Source: Fibrivirga algicola
GTDB lineage: Bacteria; Bacteroidota; Bacteroidia; Cytophagales; Spirosomataceae
Assembly (NCBI RefSeq): GCF_011742925.1
Contig: NZ_WAEL01000005.1
Location: 310,001-374,000 of the forward strand
Length of the DNA: 64,000 nucleotides
Direction of reading: 5' to 3'
The translations under genes were made by a program, and so were the position numbers. Shown here piece by piece: positions 43,503 through 51,855 of this stretch. Position 1 is the stretch's first letter, and each line of letters starts with the position of its first letter. The notes under the pieces are model-generated. The model was not told the DNA's origin. It saw only the letters and a list, made by a program, of their open reading frames with translations, and ran no database searches.

Positions 43503-44075
43503 ATGACTACAACCCCCAACAATCGCCCAACACCACAGCCAGAATCAGAGACATCGCTGCTACAAACGCAGGTTTCCCGCGGCGAATTTATGCGTAGCCT
43601 GGGCATGAGCAGTGCCGCCCTGATGGCCTTTTATTGCATGGGTACGTTGTCGTCCTGCAAGGGGAGCACAAGTGACCCCGCTCCCGTAATAATCACACCG
43701 GGTGGCACAACGGGCGGCGGTAGCTCGGGCGTAACAGGTAATGCCAGCACTTCGGCAGGGGCCATTAATTTCACGGCCGACCTGACGAATGCAAACTTCG
43801 CTGGGTTGAAAACGCCCGGCAACTTTGTGAACGTTGGCGACATCATCGTTTTCAATGCAGCGGGTAGTTATAAAGCACTGAGCCGAATCTGTACCCACCA
43901 GGGCGGTAACCTGTCGTACCAGGCCAGTTCAAATGATCTGGTGTGTAGTCTGCATCAGGCTACGTACGGGATTGACGGGTCGACAAAAACACCGCCTGTT
44001 GGTGGCGGCACCACCACGGCTGTTAAATCGTATACGGTAACAGTTACAGGCAACAGCCTTCAGGTAAAAGCGTAA
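43503..44075 (+). CDS. Rieske [2Fe-2S] lipoprotein
   Basis: 190 residues from ATG 43503. The export region SRGEFMRSLGMSSAAL looks like a Tat-type signal, though with one Arg of the usual pair, and ends at a lipobox-like LSSC (Cys52). The cluster ligands are complete: Cys130 and His132 (CTHQGG), Cys148 and His151 (CSLHQ). A Gly/Thr linker separates anchor and cluster. It probably carries electrons on the periplasmic side, with the b561-like protein next door. Confidence 0.9.
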   Translation: MTTTPNNRPTPQPESETSLLQTQVSRGEFMRSLGMSSAALMAFYCMGTLSSCKGSTSDPAPVIITPGGTTGGGSSGVTGNASTSAGAINFTADLTNANFAGLKTPGNFVNVGDIIVFNAAGSYKALSRICTHQGGNLSYQASSNDLVCSLHQATYGIDGSTKTPPVGGGTTTAVKSYTVTVTGNSLQVKA

Positions 44076-44155
44076 CTGGTTAGCCGGTGAAGCGCGGGTT
44101 CTTTACCTTGCGCTTCACTGGCAACGACTCTCCGACTTTCTACGTACCGGTATTT

Positions 44156-44848
44156 ATGATCCGTTCCTTATTCGCCTGCCTTCTTTGCTGGCTAACAATT
44201 ACTGGTGTTCATGCCCAGGACACTACCCGGGTTGTGCCAACCACTACCACTGCCGATACAACCCGACCGGCTACCCAATCGGCTGATGACCTGTTGGGCA
44301 GCCTGACAGATTCAATTCCATCAGCGCCATTATTGCCCGATCATATGCTGATCTCGCAACGGCTGTTTTGGGGAAAGAATGGGTTAATGCGCATTACCAA
44401 TGCGTCGCCGCTAACCGCTGAGGGCCGAAGCCATGAATTGAAGATCAGGCGGACGATGTTGAAACTGCACCAGATTGGCGGTTTTGTTACGCTGGCTGGT
44501 TTCGTGGCGCAGGGAATCATCGGGTCGCAACTGTACAAAGCCGGTGCCAGCGATTATCGCCGCTTAAAGGACCTGCACGAGAGTATGGCCACGGCCATTA
44601 ATATCTCGTACGCCACCACGGCTTTGCTATCCCTCACGTCGCCACCGCCCGCTGTTGGTCAGCGGCGGGGATTAAGCACGATCAAGCTGCATAAATACCT
44701 GGCCATCGTGCACATGGCTGGTATGATTGCCACCAATATCCTGGCCGGGCAGATTAGCGAGAACGCAGCCCTAAAGCCCTACCATCGGGCCGCTGCCTAC
44801 ACGACATTCGGCGCTTTCGCCACGGCGATTATTGTGCTGAAATTTTAA
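44156..44848 (+). CDS. Cytochrome b561-like four-helix membrane protein
   Basis: 230 residues from ATG 44156, with a signal peptide (to VHAQ) and a Thr-rich linker, then four membrane segments at about 105-125, 146-162, 178-199 and 211-229. Histidines sit at the segment ends: His105, His141, His179, His186 and His210, a pattern suited to two b-type haems. I recognise the fold class rather than the exact family. It follows the Rieske gene by 81 bp. A role in periplasmic electron transfer is inferred. Confidence 0.65.
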   Translation: MIRSLFACLLCWLTITGVHAQDTTRVVPTTTTADTTRPATQSADDLLGSLTDSIPSAPLLPDHMLISQRLFWGKNGLMRITNASPLTAEGRSHELKIRRTMLKLHQIGGFVTLAGFVAQGIIGSQLYKAGASDYRRLKDLHESMATAINISYATTALLSLTSPPPAVGQRRGLSTIKLHKYLAIVHMAGMIATNILAGQISENAALKPYHRAAAYTTFGAFATAIIVLKF

Positions 44849-44932
44849 CTGGTACACTGCTGAAGCGCCGGCTTCGCTAGTGAGACATACGACTTTAATG
44901 ACCGAAGTGTCCGCTTCGGCGCTACAACTACT

Positions 44933-45481
44933 ATGAACCGTCTGTTGATTTTCCTGCTGCTCGCCTTGTCGGGCTTTGTACCGCGTGCCCTTGCGCCAAA
45001 AAAACTAATGGCCGATAAGGGGAAATCGACGGTAACGTATTCAATGGTGCACCCTATGCATAAATGGGATGGCATTAGCCGGGATGTAAACGCCGCGATG
45101 ATCTACGACGATGACACCAAGCAGGTGCAAAACGTAGCGGTGGTCATTCGGGTAGCGTCCTTCGATAGTAAAAATCAGAACCGCGATTCGCACATGGTTG
45201 AGGTGCTCGACGGAATTAAGTACCCCAACGTAAGCTTCACCAGTCAGGATGTGAAGCCCAATGCCGATGGTACGCTGACCGTCAACGGAAAACTGACGTT
45301 TCACAACGTAACGAAGCCAATCACGGTACAAGTCACGCGCCGCGACGCGGGTAACCAACTACTGATGAATGGTAAATTTGATCTGAAAATGACTGATTAC
45401 GGCGTAGAACGCCCCTCGCTACTCGGCATTGCCACAGAAGATCAGTTCAGCCTAGCCTTTGCGCTGGCCTTCAATAAGTAG
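44933..45481 (+). CDS. YceI-family lipocalin-like protein
   Basis: 182 residues with a signal peptide (about residues 1-20). The YceI barrel motifs follow: STVTYSMVHPMHKWDG at the start, VASFDSKNQNRDSHMVEVLD, YPNVSFTS and LTFHNVTKPITVQV. YceI proteins bind isoprenoid-type or quinone-like molecules in the periplasm. Closing the redox cluster after a Rieske and a b561-like protein, it could carry a lipid-soluble electron carrier; that is inference. A 29-bp hairpin begins 6 nt after its stop. Confidence 0.9.
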   Translation: MNRLLIFLLLALSGFVPRALAPKKLMADKGKSTVTYSMVHPMHKWDGISRDVNAAMIYDDDTKQVQNVAVVIRVASFDSKNQNRDSHMVEVLDGIKYPNVSFTSQDVKPNADGTLTVNGKLTFHNVTKPITVQVTRRDAGNQLLMNGKFDLKMTDYGVERPSLLGIATEDQFSLAFALAFNK

Positions 45482-45486
45482 AAGTT

Positions 45487-45559
45487 TCAGGTGTGAGTGG
45501 CAAGCACAAGGCTCGCTTACTGTTGGTTAACGAGCCTTGTGCTTGCCACTCACACCTGA
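45487..45559. terminator. 29-bp perfect hairpin
   Basis: Perfect 29-bp arms (45487-45515 with 45531-45559, starting TCAGGTGTGAGTGG) and a 15-nt loop. The right arm includes the last three codons and stop of the convergent dehydrogenase gene, so the left arm is an inverted copy of that gene's end. It separates convergent genes, but no T tract is present. Confidence 0.75.
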
Positions 45560-46497
45560 GATTCCCGGATGTTATCTGCTACGCGATCCATTAACGTGCG
45601 GCGGGCTTCAACGCTACTCCAGGCGATGTGTGGAGACAGGATAATCCGCTCCGGGTGGGCCATTGTCAGGTAAGGGTGATTAGCGGCGGGTGGCTCCTGT
45701 TCAAATACGTCGACACCAGCACCGGCTAGCTTCCCCTCGTCGAGGGCACGGGCCAGATCTGCTTCATTCACCATGCCTCCCCGGCTAAATAACAGCAAAA
45801 TGGCCGAAGGCTTCATCTGGCTCAGTTCGTTGTAGGTAAGCAGGTTGTTGGTTTTTTCAGTCAATGGCGCGTGAATCGATATGACGTCCGACGTGCTCAA
45901 CAAGTCAGCTAACGACACCGCCTGGTATGGCACATCGTAGGTGTTCCCCGATGCTGAGAAGTAAACCACCGAGGCGCCAAAGGCCGTGGCAATCTGTGCC
46001 ACTTGCCGCCCGATAGCACCCAGGCCGATAATGCCAAATTGCTGGCCGCTAAGCTCGAGAAACGGACGCCCCAGGTGCGTGAAAATCGTTTCGCGGCTGT
46101 AATCGCCCGACTTCACATACTGATCGTAATAATCAGGCGAATTCATCAACGATAGCAATAGCGTAAAGGCTACCTGCGCCACGCTCTGCGTTGAATAACC
46201 TACTACATTTTTAACCGGAATACCGCGCTCAGCCGCTGCGGCCATATCGATATTGTTGGTGCCGGTGGCAGCTACGCAGATCAGCTTCAGGTCGGGGCAG
46301 GTGGCTAGTACGTCGCGGGTAATGCGCACTTTGTTGGTAATTACCACGTCGGCACCCTGGAGGCGCTTACTTGTTTGCTCGGGCGACGTGTCTGGGTACG
46401 TTGTAAACGTGCCGCCGGTAGACGCAGCCAGCGTGTCAAACTGATTCAGGTCCGGTTCGGTGCCAACAGTGCGGGTATCCAGGAAAACGATGTTCAT
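45550..46497 (-). CDS. D-2-hydroxyacid dehydrogenase
   Basis: 315 residues. The NAD-binding loop is GLGAIGRQVAQIA. The catalytic residues are seen as Arg in FSRGGMVNEADL, Glu in DVFEQEPP and His in SPHIAWSS. The family covers lactate, glycerate and phosphoglycerate dehydrogenases; the HAPLTEKT and VVGYSTQSVAQVAF segments are closest to hydroxypyruvate/glycerate reductase-like members, but substrate is uncertain. Its final codons form part of the 29-bp hairpin. Confidence 0.88.
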   Translation of the reverse strand: MNIVFLDTRTVGTEPDLNQFDTLAASTGGTFTTYPDTSPEQTSKRLQGADVVITNKVRITRDVLATCPDLKLICVAATGTNNIDMAAAAERGIPVKNVVGYSTQSVAQVAFTLLLSLMNSPDYYDQYVKSGDYSRETIFTHLGRPFLELSGQQFGIIGLGAIGRQVAQIATAFGASVVYFSASGNTYDVPYQAVSLADLLSTSDVISIHAPLTEKTNNLLTYNELSQMKPSAILLLFSRGGMVNEADLARALDEGKLAGAGVDVFEQEPPAANHPYLTMAHPERIILSPHIAWSSVEARRTLMDRVADNIRESQV

Positions 46498-46507
46498 GAA
46501 AAAGGGC

Positions 46508-46582
46508 GTGTCAAGTTCCAGGTATCATGTGTCAAGTGCTTCGCTCATTGGGATAAGGGGTGAAGCACCTGGAACTTGACAC
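46508..46582. repeat. Inverted repeat abutting the nuoB stop
   Basis: Perfect 16-bp arms (46508-46523 with 46567-46582, GTGTCAAGTTCCAGGT). Inside is GTGCTTCGCTCATTGGGATAAG, similar to the apex at 1805 and to the stretch at 63605. It ends exactly where the nuoB stop codon begins. No T tract. Confidence 0.7.
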
Positions 46583-47077
46583 TTATTTGTTAAGTAGCGG
46601 ATGTTCTGTTTTGATCTTTTCCTGGAGCTTCAGAAAACCGTCAATCAGGGCTTCGGGACGGGGCGGGCATCCAGGTACGTAGACGTCGACGGGAATAATG
46701 CGGTCGACGCCTTTCACCACGTGATAACCGTGCTGCCAGTAAGGCCCGCCGCAGTTAGCGCAGGAACCCATCGAAATCACGTAACGTGGCTCAGCCATCT
46801 GCTCGTAGAGGCGGCGAATACGGTCGGCCATTTTATAAGTTACCGTACCCGATACAATCATGATGTCGGCCTGCCGGGGCGAGGGACGTGGGAAGATGCC
46901 AAACCGTTCCAGGTCGTAGCTAGACGTCATGGCGCCCATCATTTCAATGGCACAACAGGCGAGCCCAAACGTCAGTGGCCATAATGAAGAGGCGCGCGAC
47001 CAATTAAGGAGTTCTTCACTCGTGAGAAACATCACGCCGGGATCTGCTGATTTTTGGGTAGTGGGAGAGACTGTCAT
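46583..47077 (-). CDS. nuoB: NADH-quinone oxidoreductase subunit B
   Basis: 164 residues. NuoB carries the N2 [4Fe-4S] cluster of respiratory complex I at the junction with the membrane arm. The four ligands are present: Cys41-Cys42 (GLACCAIE), Cys106 (GSCANCGG) and Cys137 (PGCPPRP). It lies downstream of nuoA on the same strand, but an unrelated gene sits between them and nuoC-N are not in the window, so the complex I genes are split in this genome. Confidence 0.96.
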   Translation of the reverse strand: MTVSPTTQKSADPGVMFLTSEELLNWSRASSLWPLTFGLACCAIEMMGAMTSSYDLERFGIFPRPSPRQADIMIVSGTVTYKMADRIRRLYEQMAEPRYVISMGSCANCGGPYWQHGYHVVKGVDRIIPVDVYVPGCPPRPEALIDGFLKLQEKIKTEHPLLNK

Positions 47078-47128
47078 ACTCGTGGAACAAGGCTTGGCGC
47101 TTTCTGGTGCCGAGAAGGTGGAGATACG

Positions 47129-47734
47129 TTACTCTTGACTCGGCTGTTCAGTCCGATCAATCATGTCTTGTTGGGACTCGTACGAATAAGGGTCAAGCTG
47201 AAGCCGAAGCTGACGTGCTCTAGTAACAGGATCATTGCCAACAGCTCGAATTGCTACCCGTTTTGTATTGCCAATCAAGTGACCTGTCAGCATGCCGGCG
47301 GCGCTGCCTGTGCCCATAATCAGCACCAAGTTGAGGCCAAATAAAGTGGGGCTGCGAAATGTACTTTCGGGCGCGTGCACCAACCCAGCATAAAGCCCAG
47401 CCAGACCACCGACAATCGCGCCTTTGATTCGGGGTAACCGCCTGCTGCTTGGTCTGATTACGGCCCGCTTTATGTCACTGAGCTTAACAAGTTGGCCTGA
47501 GTAAGGAAACAGCAACAGCTCAGGGTCATTCTCCACGTCCAGGATTTGGTCTGTCAACGCGCCCACAATACCACGGCATCGCTCTCCGTTTTGAAGAACG
47601 ACTTTGATGGTGTATACGGTAACTTTTACGGGTAGGTCAGGCGATGATTGGCCCCACAGAGTAGTTGGAAGCCAGTTTATTAGTAGCCAGATCGGGAATG
47701 ACTTAAGGAGGGGTAACGCGTTCGTACTTGTCAT
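47129..47734 (-). CDS. Exported protein inserted between nuoA and nuoB
   Basis: 201 residues. An N-terminal hydrophobic signal (about 12-28) is followed by a beta-rich part (VTVYTIKVVLQNGERCRGIVGALTDQ, split here at C) that ends with SDIKRAVIRP, then two glycine-rich hydrophobic segments at about 104-120 and 132-152 (GAIVGGLAGLYAG, GTGSAAGMLTGHLIG) typical of glycine-zipper membrane helices. No family recognised and no redox ligand. It overlaps the nuoA end by 32 bp and stops 52 bp before nuoB starts, so it should be co-transcribed with both. Confidence 0.7.
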   Translation of the reverse strand: MTSTNALPLLKSFPIWLLINWLPTTLWGQSSPDLPVKVTVYTIKVVLQNGERCRGIVGALTDQILDVENDPELLLFPYSGQLVKLSDIKRAVIRPSSRRLPRIKGAIVGGLAGLYAGLVHAPESTFRSPTLFGLNLVLIMGTGSAAGMLTGHLIGNTKRVAIRAVGNDPVTRARQLRLQLDPYSYESQQDMIDRTEQPSQE

Positions 47735-48182
47735 TGATCTGCTGATAGAGCGTCATAGGAACGGGCGAATCGATTGTGGGAACCTTCGGCTGCGGTTTTT
47801 CCCAATCCAGATACCCTTTGGCCCAGGCGTAGGCCAGTCCCAGTGCTAATATAGCAACAAAAATAAACGCCTCAGTCAGCGCAAACCAGCCCCATAATCC
47901 ATCGGTTTCGGCAATGAGCGTAGCCTGGCCGAATACCGTAGCCCACGGAAACAGAAAGACCAATTCAACGTCGAACAGCACAAAAATCAGGGCAATAACG
48001 TAGAAACGCGGGTTGAACTGAATATTGGCGTTTCCCACCGGCTCCTCACCCGACTCGTAGGTTGTCAGTTTTTCCTCGCTGGGGCGGTCGGGGCGCAGTA
48101 GCTTTCCGAACAGCAGAATGCCTCCAATGAACGCAAAAGCGGCCAGGATGAAGAGCAACATGGTGCCGAAGTCGGAAAGCAT
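47703..48182 (-). CDS. nuoA: NADH-quinone oxidoreductase subunit A
   Basis: 159 residues with three membrane segments (about 5-25, 90-110 and 118-138 by hydrophobicity). The family signature KLTTYESGEEPVGNANIQFN and the following FYVIALIFVLFDVELVFLFPWA are clear; the acidic residue in DVELVF is the conserved one of the proton-channel region. The C-terminal tail is longer than in short NuoA forms. It follows the barrel gene by 27 bp and overlaps the next gene. Confidence 0.95.
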   Translation of the reverse strand: MLSDFGTMLLFILAAFAFIGGILLFGKLLRPDRPSEEKLTTYESGEEPVGNANIQFNPRFYVIALIFVLFDVELVFLFPWATVFGQATLIAETDGLWGWFALTEAFIFVAILALGLAYAWAKGYLDWEKPQPKVPTIDSPVPMTLYQQINDKYERVTPP

Positions 48183-48209
48183 AGGTTGAGAGTAAGCGTG
48201 GCGCTTAAC

Positions 48210-48905
48210 TTATTTCTTGTAGAAGTTGTAAACGAGCGATACCTGGAAGGCACGGTTCTGGAGCGTACTGTTAACTGTTTCCGGAATCTTGGTCACACCA
48301 TACACGTAGCGGATGTTCAGACTGAACTTGTCGAGCATATCCAGAAAATCGTAGTGGATGCCCAGCGCAATGCCCAGATCGCGGTTCGATTTAGGACCGT
48401 TCGGGGTATCGATGGCCCAACTGAACTCGGGACCCGCCTGGAATGTCAGCCCCTCGGTTGGCATGTAACCAAACATGATGGGCAAACTGACGTAATTGAA
48501 GTTGTTCTCGGTCGTAATCCGGTTCGTTGATCCGATCTGAAACTGCTGGTACGTCCCGCCTTTTAGCTGATAAAGCAGTTCGGGCTGAATCACGAATTTT
48601 GTGAACCGATACCGATACATCACGCCTAGATGAAAATCCATCTTCTGCTTTGGAATATTTGGCGATATACCTGAGATGGGAGCACTGGTGAGTGATGGAC
48701 CCACTTTGATGCCGAAATGACCACTGTTGAGCAAAGCGCTGGGGCCGTATCCGCCGGGCGCATACTGTGATCGCTTAGAAGTGCCGGGTGTGGGTACGTC
48801 CTGTGTAACGGGCGTGGCTGAGAGAGAATCGGAAACGGTCTGGGCCAGGGTGCTGAGCGGCAATGCCAAACCCACAACGCAGGCAAAAAGCTGATGGAGA
48901 CGCAT
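48210..48905 (-). CDS. PorT-like outer-membrane barrel protein
   Basis: 231 residues with a signal peptide ending near STLAQ. After a polar linker to about residue 65, beta strands of a small barrel appear: FGIKVGPSLTSAPIS, YRYRFTKFVIQPELLYQ, YVSLPIMFGYMPTEGLTFQAGPEF (in pieces), ending FQVSLVYNFYKK. This is the common PorT/OmpW-sized barrel of Bacteroidota. It is the first gene of the strand run leading into nuoA. Confidence 0.8.
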   Translation of the reverse strand: MRLHQLFACVVGLALPLSTLAQTVSDSLSATPVTQDVPTPGTSKRSQYAPGGYGPSALLNSGHFGIKVGPSLTSAPISGISPNIPKQKMDFHLGVMYRYRFTKFVIQPELLYQLKGGTYQQFQIGSTNRITTENNFNYVSLPIMFGYMPTEGLTFQAGPEFSWAIDTPNGPKSNRDLGIALGIHYDFLDMLDKFSLNIRYVYGVTKIPETVNSTLQNRAFQVSLVYNFYKK

Positions 48906-49088
48906 TATGAAGAGAAAAAAGATAGGGATCTACACTTAGCAGACCCTTCCATAACGCCGGACGTTGGCATACGGTACAGCAAAGTTGGTGAAAAAAGGTT
49001 AATAACTACGACGAATGTCCCTGGCGAACGTCCATGATGAACCCTGCAGTGCCACTTGCCCACCGGTCGTTGACCCGCTCTGCCTGTG

Positions 49089-49646
49089 TTAATTAAGTCG
49101 GGGGTCTACCGGGTAGTTGGAGAGGGCTTTATATTGGCCCCCCATCCGTTTTAAAATATCGCGCCACAACTGGTCGGCGGGCGTATCGAACAGGAAGTCG
49201 GCGTCGGTCTGTGAGATGATCCAGGTCTTTTCGTCCAGCTCTTTGGTCAACTGCCCCGACTCCCAGCCCGAATAACCAATAAAAAAACGGGCATCGGCTT
49301 CGGTCAGGGTGCCGATATTGAGTGCCTGCTTTACCTGCTCGAAATTACCGCTCCAGTACAGGCCTTCGCCCAGCGGAATCGACCCGTCGATGAGGTCGGG
49401 GCGTCGGTGAATGTAGTGGAGGGTATCGGGTTGAACGGGGCCGCCCACATACAATGGAATATCGGCATAAATATCGTCGATCACATCGCTGACATGCAAC
49501 GTGGTTCCCTGGTTCAAAATCAGTCCAAAGGTGCCGTCGTCGGCGGTATGTTCACAGACCACCACCACGCTCCGTTTGAAGTTATCGTCGCCTAGAAAAG
49601 GTTCGGCGATCAAGAGGCTGTTGCGGGCAATGGTCTTCGTTTTCAT
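49089..49646 (-). CDS. YqgE/AlgH family protein
   Basis: 185 residues from ATG 49646. The family signature is plain: LLIAEPFLGDDNFKRSVVVVCEH near the N-terminus, FGLILNQGT, VGGPVQPDTLHYIHR and FIGYSGWESGQLTKEL. The biochemical role of this family is not settled, though some members affect alginate regulation. An in-frame start 12 codons upstream adds unconserved sequence. Confidence 0.92.
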   Translation of the reverse strand: MKTKTIARNSLLIAEPFLGDDNFKRSVVVVCEHTADDGTFGLILNQGTTLHVSDVIDDIYADIPLYVGGPVQPDTLHYIHRRPDLIDGSIPLGEGLYWSGNFEQVKQALNIGTLTEADARFFIGYSGWESGQLTKELDEKTWIISQTDADFLFDTPADQLWRDILKRMGGQYKALSNYPVDPRLN

Positions 49647-49865
49647 GGGCGTTGTGTTCTGGTAATCACAAGAATACGGCAAAGAATGGTACGCAGTTGC
49701 TTGGTCAGTAAATAATTAGCAACAGGGTTTCCCTAACCTGTTGTGTAGGTAGCCAACTAGTTAGTTTGTTAGCTGAAAATTACTAAACACGTTGTCTACC
49801 AAATTGTTACGTAACCTATGGTGTCGCTGAGTATCGCTGATTTGACGGGCTCCCTGACGCTGGAA

Positions 49866-49902
49866 ATCCCAAATTCATGGTTTTGGATCATGAGTTTGGG
49901 AT
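49866..49902. terminator. Imperfect hairpin in an intergenic gap
   Basis: ATCCCAAA-TT-CATG pairs with CATG-AG-TTTGGGAT. It lies downstream of the small secreted protein gene (ends 49931, minus strand) and may be its terminator. The rest of the 284-bp gap 49647-49930 shows no gene. Confidence 0.5.
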
Positions 49903-49930
49903 GTCCATAAGCAGACTGCATTTATGGGAC

Positions 49931-50320
49931 CTAGTCGAGTTTGACGTCGATTTTCTTCAGGTCGTATTTGCCGGTCGAGTTAAAACTGGTTAGTAATCCT
50001 TTCTGTCGTTTTTCGGCTTCCTGTATGCTTGTATAACAGTTCAGATCGCTAGTGCATAGGTCGTTGCCGGGCTTACAACCAGCCTTCACGTAGTTGGCGA
50101 ATTGATTTGCCAGCCGACGAATATCGGTTTCGTCGGCCGTTACCTCCCGAATGTCGGTGTACAAAAGTTGCCGTTTCGCTGTCGACTCCTCGTTGGTAAG
50201 CACCTCCCGCGACAGGCAGAAGTAGTAGTACGCCTGCTTAGGCTCGGCCTTTTTTGGGTGCAGGGAGATAAACCCAAGGAACGGGAGGGTAAATAAGGTA
50301 AACGCTACTAGCTTTTTCAT
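49931..50320 (-). CDS. Small exported hypothetical protein
   Basis: 129 residues with an N-terminal signal (about 1-19, LVAFTLFTLPFLGFI). The mature part holds four cysteines (FCLSRE, GCKPGNDLCTSDLNC), likely forming disulfides in the periplasm. No family recognised. It follows the DUF4230 gene on the same strand after 48 bp and may belong to that transcription unit. Confidence 0.65.
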   Translation of the reverse strand: MKKLVAFTLFTLPFLGFISLHPKKAEPKQAYYYFCLSREVLTNEESTAKRQLLYTDIREVTADETDIRRLANQFANYVKAGCKPGNDLCTSDLNCYTSIQEAEKRQKGLLTSFNSTGKYDLKKIDVKLD

Positions 50321-50368
50321 GCGTGAAAGGATGTTGGTAAGGATGTCAGGAGTTCGATTGATTACTGG

Positions 50369-50953
50369 CTAATTGGTTACCCTAATGCTCACAGGCCTGC
50401 CGGTCAGCTGGATTAGCATAGGCTGGAGCAGCGTTATGGCATTGCGGCGGGTTTGGTCCAGAATACCACTCTGCATGGCCGAGGCACGTACCTGACGCTC
50501 GGCCTGTCGGTAGGCATCACTAACTAGCTGCGCCTCGTTCAAAAAGGTGTAGTTGGTATCGTATACCCGCGATCGGTCGTGGTTTATCTTCCAGGTACAG
50601 AGTTCGGGGGCTGGCAACTGCACGACCAGTGAGTCGCCGTTCGTCGTAATGTCATCAGGTTTCAGTTTTGTCAGGTCAACGCAGCCTACGGCCTCGCCTT
50701 CTATAATGAGTACCGCGCGCGAATTGGGCAGCAGCATATTGGCCTGTTCGTGTTCAACAATGTCTTTAAATGTGTACCGCACCAGTTCAAGTTTGCCCAA
50801 TGCCACCACCCGTTCGAGCACCACACTATGGGTAGTCTGGTCGGGCTGCCGCGTGAACCGGGCTAGCCAGGAAGCACTACGTACCTGTTCCCAAACGGCC
50901 AGTAACCCTACTACCAGTAAAGCCCACAAGGCAAGGCGAATAAGTCGATTCAT
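50369..50953 (-). CDS. DUF4230 membrane-anchored protein
   Basis: 194 residues from ATG 50953 with one N-terminal membrane segment (about 5-24). The DUF4230 core includes VVALGKLELVRYTFKDIVEHEQ, NSRAVLIIEGEAVGCVDLTKL and NGDSLVVQLPAPEL, ending in an amphipathic helix with AQLVSDAYRQAERQVRASA. Members are widespread in Bacteroidota and Firmicutes with no known function. The start lies 8 bp after the stop of the preceding gene, so translation may be coupled. Confidence 0.85.
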   Translation of the reverse strand: MNRLIRLALWALLVVGLLAVWEQVRSASWLARFTRQPDQTTHSVVLERVVALGKLELVRYTFKDIVEHEQANMLLPNSRAVLIIEGEAVGCVDLTKLKPDDITTNGDSLVVQLPAPELCTWKINHDRSRVYDTNYTFLNEAQLVSDAYRQAERQVRASAMQSGILDQTRRNAITLLQPMLIQLTGRPVSIRVTN

Positions 50954-50960
50954 GAAGTTA

Positions 50961-51701
50961 TTATTTCTGATCGAGCGAGGCCAGTGCTTTGGCAATGTCT
51001 AACTCATCGGCAAGGTCGATGTTGTTTGTTTTCAGGAAGTCTTCCAAGGCGGGGCCTTTTTCTTTCAGGGCGCGAACCAGTGATCTTCGGTTCAGCTTTA
51101 CCTGCTCGGCAGTGTGGTCAGGCCGAACTAGGTAATAGACTGACGCGTCGTAATATTCGTCACCTACTCTGGCATCGCCACCATATGTTTGGCTGGCGGA
51201 AGTTTTTAAGAATTTTTTGACGGGCAACTGCACGAGCAGGTACGTTCCTCGATGAATGATCCGCACCAATTCGTCTTTTAAGGCAGCATCGTCGGTAATT
51301 AAATTGGATAGGTGCTCGAAGATGATAGGCTCATGGTTGGCCGATGGCTGCAATAACAGTTGGCTCACGTCTGTTCCCTGATAACGTACCGAATCACGGG
51401 CGGAGGTTTTTACGGTTACCTGCCGCTCAAGAGCGTCATAATTGAAGTGCCCGGTAGTAAGTTTCCTGCCCGATTGCAAGGTTACCTCGCCTCGTGTCCA
51501 GCCGGGCATAATAAAGGGGCTGCCTTTAACGCTAACCGTACCGAAATTAAATGGCCGGAGCGTAGTGGCTACTCTCGACAGGGTACCTAAACTGTTCTGC
51601 ACCTCTATAGTATTCTGGGCCTGCATATGAGTAATGCTAGCCAATTCAACTAATAGGCCTATGGCTAATGCAATCTGTGGGGACGTTTTTTTGACTAGCA
51701 T
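50961..51701 (-). CDS. Exported hypothetical protein
   Basis: 246 residues with a signal peptide ending near MQAQ (residue 29). Beta-rich segments (GSPFIMPGWTRGEVTLQSGR, in part; YDASVYYLVRPDHTAEQVKLN) are followed by a helical end (SLVRALKEKGPALEDFL). No family was recognised. It is the first gene of a three-gene minus-strand run with DUF4230 and the small cysteine protein, divergent from the second ECF locus. Confidence 0.65.
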   Translation of the reverse strand: MLVKKTSPQIALAIGLLVELASITHMQAQNTIEVQNSLGTLSRVATTLRPFNFGTVSVKGSPFIMPGWTRGEVTLQSGRKLTTGHFNYDALERQVTVKTSARDSVRYQGTDVSQLLLQPSANHEPIIFEHLSNLITDDAALKDELVRIIHRGTYLLVQLPVKKFLKTSASQTYGGDARVGDEYYDASVYYLVRPDHTAEQVKLNRRSLVRALKEKGPALEDFLKTNNIDLADELDIAKALASLDQK

Positions 51702-51810
51702 AAGTAAGTTTAGCCTGTAACGTAATTGGTTGTTGTGCGGTAGGAAATATACGGGATTACAACAGGCAACTATACTTACTAAACGATGATTAGCAACTTT
51801 TTTTATATCC

Positions 51811-51839
51811 GTTACAACCCTTTTTGGTTGGGGTGAGTC
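51811..51839 (+). promoter_or_regulatory. Predicted ECF promoter of the second sigma operon
   Basis: GTTACAACC at 51811-51819, 17 nt, then GTC at 51837-51839. The predicted start is near 51846, about 10 nt before ATG 51856. The same architecture occurs at 54936 and 9667 (minus), which suggests autoregulation by the sigma factor encoded here. Confidence 0.7.
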
Positions 51840-51855
51840 TTTGAGTCACCAACGT

